From Actinomadura opuntiae (lineage in GTDB: Bacteria; Actinomycetota; Actinomycetes; Streptosporangiales; Streptosporangiaceae): a DNA stretch of 64,000 bases. Positions 61,488 to 64,000 of the stretch are shown here, piece by piece (positions within the stretch are counted from its first letter, which is position 1; each line of letters opens with the position of its first letter). The notes under the pieces are model-generated. The model ran no database searches, was not told the DNA's origin, and saw only the letters and a program-made list of their open reading frames with translations. Location of the stretch: positions 248,001-312,000 of the forward strand of contig NZ_JASNWF010000008.1 of the NCBI RefSeq assembly GCF_030283205.1, given 5' to 3'. Position numbers and translations under genes: made by a program.

Positions 61488-62408
61488 CTAGCCGATCCAG
61501 GCGTCGTGGAGCTGGATGCGGCTGGACGCGTCGAACAGCACGCCGTGGACCTTCTTGGCGACGCCCAGTTCGGTCTGCAGCTCCACGACCGGGACCGTGT
61601 AGGCGTGCTGGACGATGTCCCGCTGCGCCTTGGCCACCAGTTCCCACCGCTCGGCCTGGTCGGACGCTGCGGCCTGGCCGTCCAGCAGACCGTCCAGGCC
61701 GGTGGCCGGGACCTTGTAGAGGTTGGCGAGCCGGGTGGAGAACGAGCTGCGCAGGATGTCGGGGTCGGCGCGGGTGACGTTGCCCCACAGCAGGTCGAAC
61801 GCCCCGGACCGCTGGACCTGGGTGAGCTGGGCGATCGGCTTCTCCTGCAGCGCCACCTGCACGCCGACCGCCTTCAGCTGCTGCTGGAGCAGCTCCAGCG
61901 CCGGCTTGTTGGTGGCCGCGTTGGCGAACCAGGTGACGGTCAGGGCCAGCTTCCTGCCGCCCTTCTGCCGGACGCCGTCGCTCCCGGGCGTCCAGCCGGC
62001 GGCGTCCAGCAGGGCCTTGGCCTGCGCCTGGTCGAGGGCGAGCGACGCGCCGACGTCGGTGTAGCCGGGGGTCGTGTGCGCGAGGACGCTGGTGGCGGGC
62101 CGCGTCCCGGACGGGAAGACGGTCTGGGCGATCTGCTTCCGGTCGACCGCCAGCGTGATCGCCCTGCGGACCTTCTCGTCGTCCAGCGGGGGACGCGCGT
62201 TGTTCGAGTAGATGGTGTCGTTGCTGCCGACCTGCTGCGGGTCGACGCAGCCGGCGTCCGACCCCACCGCGAAGGTGAGCGTCCCGCCGGTGCGGGGCGT
62301 CCCGTCCGCGGCGCCGGACGCGCCGCCGCCGGAGCCGCAGGCGGTCAGCGCCGCCAGGGCGGTCGCCAGGACGGCGGCGGTTCTCCATGGGCTCGACGTC
62401 GCTCTCAC
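61488..62408 (-). CDS. ABC transporter substrate-binding lipoprotein, internally deleted
   Basis: 306 aa, where SBP family 5 proteins usually have about 500-550. A lipoprotein signal is clear (hydrophobic stretch, then LTAC with Cys24). The text then runs from the N-terminal DPQQVGSNDTIYS directly into NARPPLDDEKVRRAITLAVDR, which in the family lies about 200 residues further on. So the second half of domain I and start of domain II are missing in frame, with the join near residue 68 (about base 62205). C-terminal domain is otherwise normal. It may not bind substrate. GTG start 62408 has GGGAGAG upstream. Confidence 0.88.
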   Translation of the reverse strand: MRATSSPWRTAAVLATALAALTACGSGGGASGAADGTPRTGGTLTFAVGSDAGCVDPQQVGSNDTIYSNNARPPLDDEKVRRAITLAVDRKQIAQTVFPSGTRPATSVLAHTTPGYTDVGASLALDQAQAKALLDAAGWTPGSDGVRQKGGRKLALTVTWFANAATNKPALELLQQQLKAVGVQVALQEKPIAQLTQVQRSGAFDLLWGNVTRADPDILRSSFSTRLANLYKVPATGLDGLLDGQAAASDQAERWELVAKAQRDIVQHAYTVPVVELQTELGVAKKVHGVLFDASSRIQLHDAWIG

Positions 62409-62446
62409 GGGGGCTCTCTCCCATCACGGTGGCCGGGTCACAGCGA

Positions 62447-62475
62447 ACGTAAGCGTCCGGCCATGTTCCCGTCAA
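62447..62475 (-). promoter_or_regulatory. probable sigma-70-type promoter of the ABC/monooxygenase operon
   Basis: On the minus strand TTGACG (62470-62475) and TTACGT (62447-62452) are separated by 17 bases; the GTG start of the binding protein lies 38 bases further. The region just upstream is A/T-rich (62470-62500). Confidence 0.6.
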
Positions 62476-62521
62476 TACCAACCAATTAAGTATGAAATCA
62501 CATCGGCCCGGCCGCCGAGCG

Positions 62522-62549
62522 AGCCCACGCCCCGGCCGGGACGTGGGCT
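62522..62549. terminator. strong GC-rich hairpin after the flavin reductase gene
   Basis: AGCCCACG (62522-62529) pairs perfectly with CGTGGGCT (62542-62549), and the loop itself contains the palindrome CCCGGCCGGG. It is 18 bases past the flavin reductase stop and before the promoter of the next operon. No T tract. Confidence 0.5.
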
Positions 62550-62567
62550 TCGAACGTTCCAAAAGGA

Positions 62568-63041
62568 TCAATCCAGGCGGCGGAAGCCGCTGGCGTGGAA
62601 CACCAGCGGCGGGACGTCGGACGCGGCGTCCAGGTCGTGGATGCGGAAGACGACGATGTCGTGGTCGCCGGAGCGGAACTGCTCCTCGACGGTGCAGTCG
62701 TACCAGGCGGACGCGCCCTCGACGAGCACGCAGCCGTCCGGGGTCGCGCGCCAGTCGACGCCGGCGAACCGGTCGCCCGTGCGGGCGCCGAGCCGGCGTC
62801 CGACGTGCTCCTGGTGGGCGCCGAGCACGCTGATGCCGATGCGAGGCAGCTCGCGCAGCAGCGGCCACGTCGTCGAGGTGTGCGCGACGCACACCGACAC
62901 GAGGGGCGGGTCCAGCGACACCGGGACGAACGAGCTGGCGGCGATCCCGGCGGGGCGCCCGCCGACCAGGCCCGCGACCACGGCGACGCCGGTCGGATAG
63001 GCGCCGTAGACGCGGCGCAGGTCCACGCCGAGCACGGTCAT
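62568..63041 (-). CDS. flavin reductase domain protein (FMN-binding split barrel)
   Basis: 157 aa. YGAYPTGVAVVAG, GIAASSFVPVSLDPPLVSVCVAHTSTTWPLL and ISVLGAHQEHVGRRL are typical of flavin reductases (HpaC/ActVB type) that supply FMNH2. The ATG overlaps the stop of the SsuD-like gene, which is the likely user. Confidence 0.92.
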   Translation of the reverse strand: MTVLGVDLRRVYGAYPTGVAVVAGLVGGRPAGIAASSFVPVSLDPPLVSVCVAHTSTTWPLLRELPRIGISVLGAHQEHVGRRLGARTGDRFAGVDWRATPDGCVLVEGASAWYDCTVEEQFRSGDHDIVVFRIHDLDAASDVPPLVFHASGFRRLD

Positions 63042-64000
63042 CGCGAGGTCTCCTTCGGCGCAGGGGCGGTGCGGCCGGGACCGAACGGCTCGTGGAACAG
63101 GCCGCGCCGGGCCAGCCGCGGCAGGACGCCCTCGCCGAACCAGTACAGCTCCTCCAGATGCGGGTAGCCGGACAGGACGAACTCGTCGATGCCGAGCTCG
63201 GCGTACTCGGCGATGCGGTCGGCCACCTCGTCGTGGCCGCCGACCAGCGCCGTCCCCGCGCCGCCGCGGACCAGGCCGACGCCGGCCCACAGGTTCGGCG
63301 CCACCTCCAGGGCGCGCGGGTCGCGCCACGAACCGTCGGCCCGGCTGCGTTCGTGCAGCGCGCGCATGCGGCTCTGGCCGGTGGACTCGCTGCGGGCGAG
63401 GGACTCCTGGGCGGCGGCGACGGTGTCCTCCCCCAGCGCCTCGACGAGCCGTCCGGCCTGCCGCCAGGCCTCCTCGGCGGTGTCGCGGGCGATGACGTGC
63501 AACCGGATGCCGAAGCGCGGCTTGCGCCCGTGGGCCGCGGCGAGCCCGCGGATCCACTCGATCTTGCGCTGCACCGCGTCCGGGGGCTCGCCCCAGGTCA
63601 GGTACACGTCGGCGTGCTCCGCCGCGACCGGCCCCGCCGCCGCGGACGAGCCGCCGAAGTACAGCGGCGGGGCCGGGTCGGGGACGGTCGACAACCGCGC
63701 GGCGTCGATGTCGAGGTGCGCGCCGCGGTGGGTGACGGTCTCACCGGCCCACAACCGCCGCACGACCGACAGGAACTCCGCACAACGGGCGTACCGCTCG
63801 TCCTTCGACAGGTGGTCGCCGAAGGCGCGCTGCTCCTGGGCCTCGCCACCGGTGACGACGTTGAGCAGCAGCCGCCCGGGGGCGTGCAGGTCGAACGTCG
63901 CCGCCATCTGCGCGGCGAGCGTCGGGCTGATCAACCCCGGCCGGAACGCCACCAGGAACGCCAGCCGCTCGGACTCGCGCGCCAGCATCGCGGTGGTCAG
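63038..64000 (-). CDS. SsuD-like LLM flavin-dependent monooxygenase, partial (5' end outside window)
   Basis: At least 321 residues are in the window; the frame remains open past base 64000, where the normal N-terminal ~60 residues should be. RPGLISPTLAAQMAATFD, GRLLLNVVTGGE, the YFGGSSAAAGPVAAEHADVYLTWGEP segment and VSGYPHLEE-like LSGYPHLEELYWFGE at the end match alkanesulfonate monooxygenase. It would release sulfite from alkanesulfonates using FMNH2 from the adjacent reductase. Confidence 0.9.
   Translation of the reverse strand: MTTAMLARESERLAFLVAFRPGLISPTLAAQMAATFDLHAPGRLLLNVVTGGEAQEQRAFGDHLSKDERYARCAEFLSVVRRLWAGETVTHRGAHLDIDAARLSTVPDPAPPLYFGGSSAAAGPVAAEHADVYLTWGEPPDAVQRKIEWIRGLAAAHGRKPRFGIRLHVIARDTAEEAWRQAGRLVEALGEDTVAAAQESLARSESTGQSRMRALHERSRADGSWRDPRALEVAPNLWAGVGLVRGGAGTALVGGHDEVADRIAEYAELGIDEFVLSGYPHLEELYWFGEGVLPRLARRGLFHEPFGPGRTAPAPKETSR

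Overview
The window is 64 kb of uniformly high-GC DNA with dense, translationally coupled operons (more than twenty ATGA or GTGA stop/start overlaps), GTG starts, many short-chain dehydrogenases, acyl-CoA dehydrogenases, Rieske oxygenases and flavin-dependent monooxygenases. This is typical of a filamentous or soil actinobacterium. A mycofactocin-type dehydrogenase and an AveC-family membrane protein also point to Actinobacteria; the genus cannot be fixed from the sequence alone. I see no rRNA or tRNA genes, insertion sequences, phage genes or CRISPR arrays.

Layout. (1) 1-7.0 kb: the end of a TetR regulator, then on the minus strand a molybdenum hydroxylase operon (CoxL-M-S-G-like), a mycofactocin-type SDR and a cytochrome P450. 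(2) 7.5-12.0 kb: four acyl-CoA dehydrogenase genes that look like two two-subunit pairs. (3) 12.1-18.6 kb: a GntR/FadR-type regulator, an SDR, an acyl-CoA ligase, a family III CoA-transferase, a CitE-like lyase and a second CoA-transferase. (4) 18.6-28.5 kb (minus): aldehyde dehydrogenase, ThDP enzyme, SDR, Baeyer-Villiger monooxygenase, Rieske oxygenase, SDR and an NHL/SMP-30-like propeller. (5) 28.7-33.3 kb (plus): hotdog dehydratase, second acyl-CoA ligase, DapB-like dehydrogenase and an AhpD-like protein. (6) 33.3-42.7 kb: a duplicated module of Rieske oxygenase plus an unrecognised small (~110 aa) protein, one copy followed by an unusual amidohydrolase and the other by a TauD-type dioxygenase, with a TetR regulator between them, then an aldehyde dehydrogenase. 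(7) 42.8-51.7 kb: TetR, an AveC-like membrane protein with NorQ/NorD-type chaperones, a hydrolase-methyltransferase fusion, a hydrolase-TetR pair, a TetR remnant and a TerD-VWA protein. (8) 51.8-64 kb: a flavin-dependent monooxygenase and dipeptide-type ABC transporter operon.

Regions 1-6 together look like a catabolic island for a cyclic, probably terpenoid, steroid-like or other alicyclic/aromatic compound: oxygenases and a Baeyer-Villiger enzyme open the ring, ligases and CoA-transferases activate the acid, and acyl-CoA dehydrogenases, a hydratase, SDRs and C-C lyases degrade it. The substrate is an inference. Three divergent promoters (near 12.0, 15.2 and 28.6 kb) share a 14-bp near-palindrome at identical spacing, which ties these segments into one regulon, most simply controlled by the GntR protein at 12.1 kb. 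Region 8 looks like a separate organosulfur/organonitrogen scavenging system.

The least explained parts are the Rieske-plus-small-protein module, the AveC-NorQ-NorD operon without a nitric oxide reductase, the hydrolase-methyltransferase fusion, and several enzymes lacking canonical catalytic residues.
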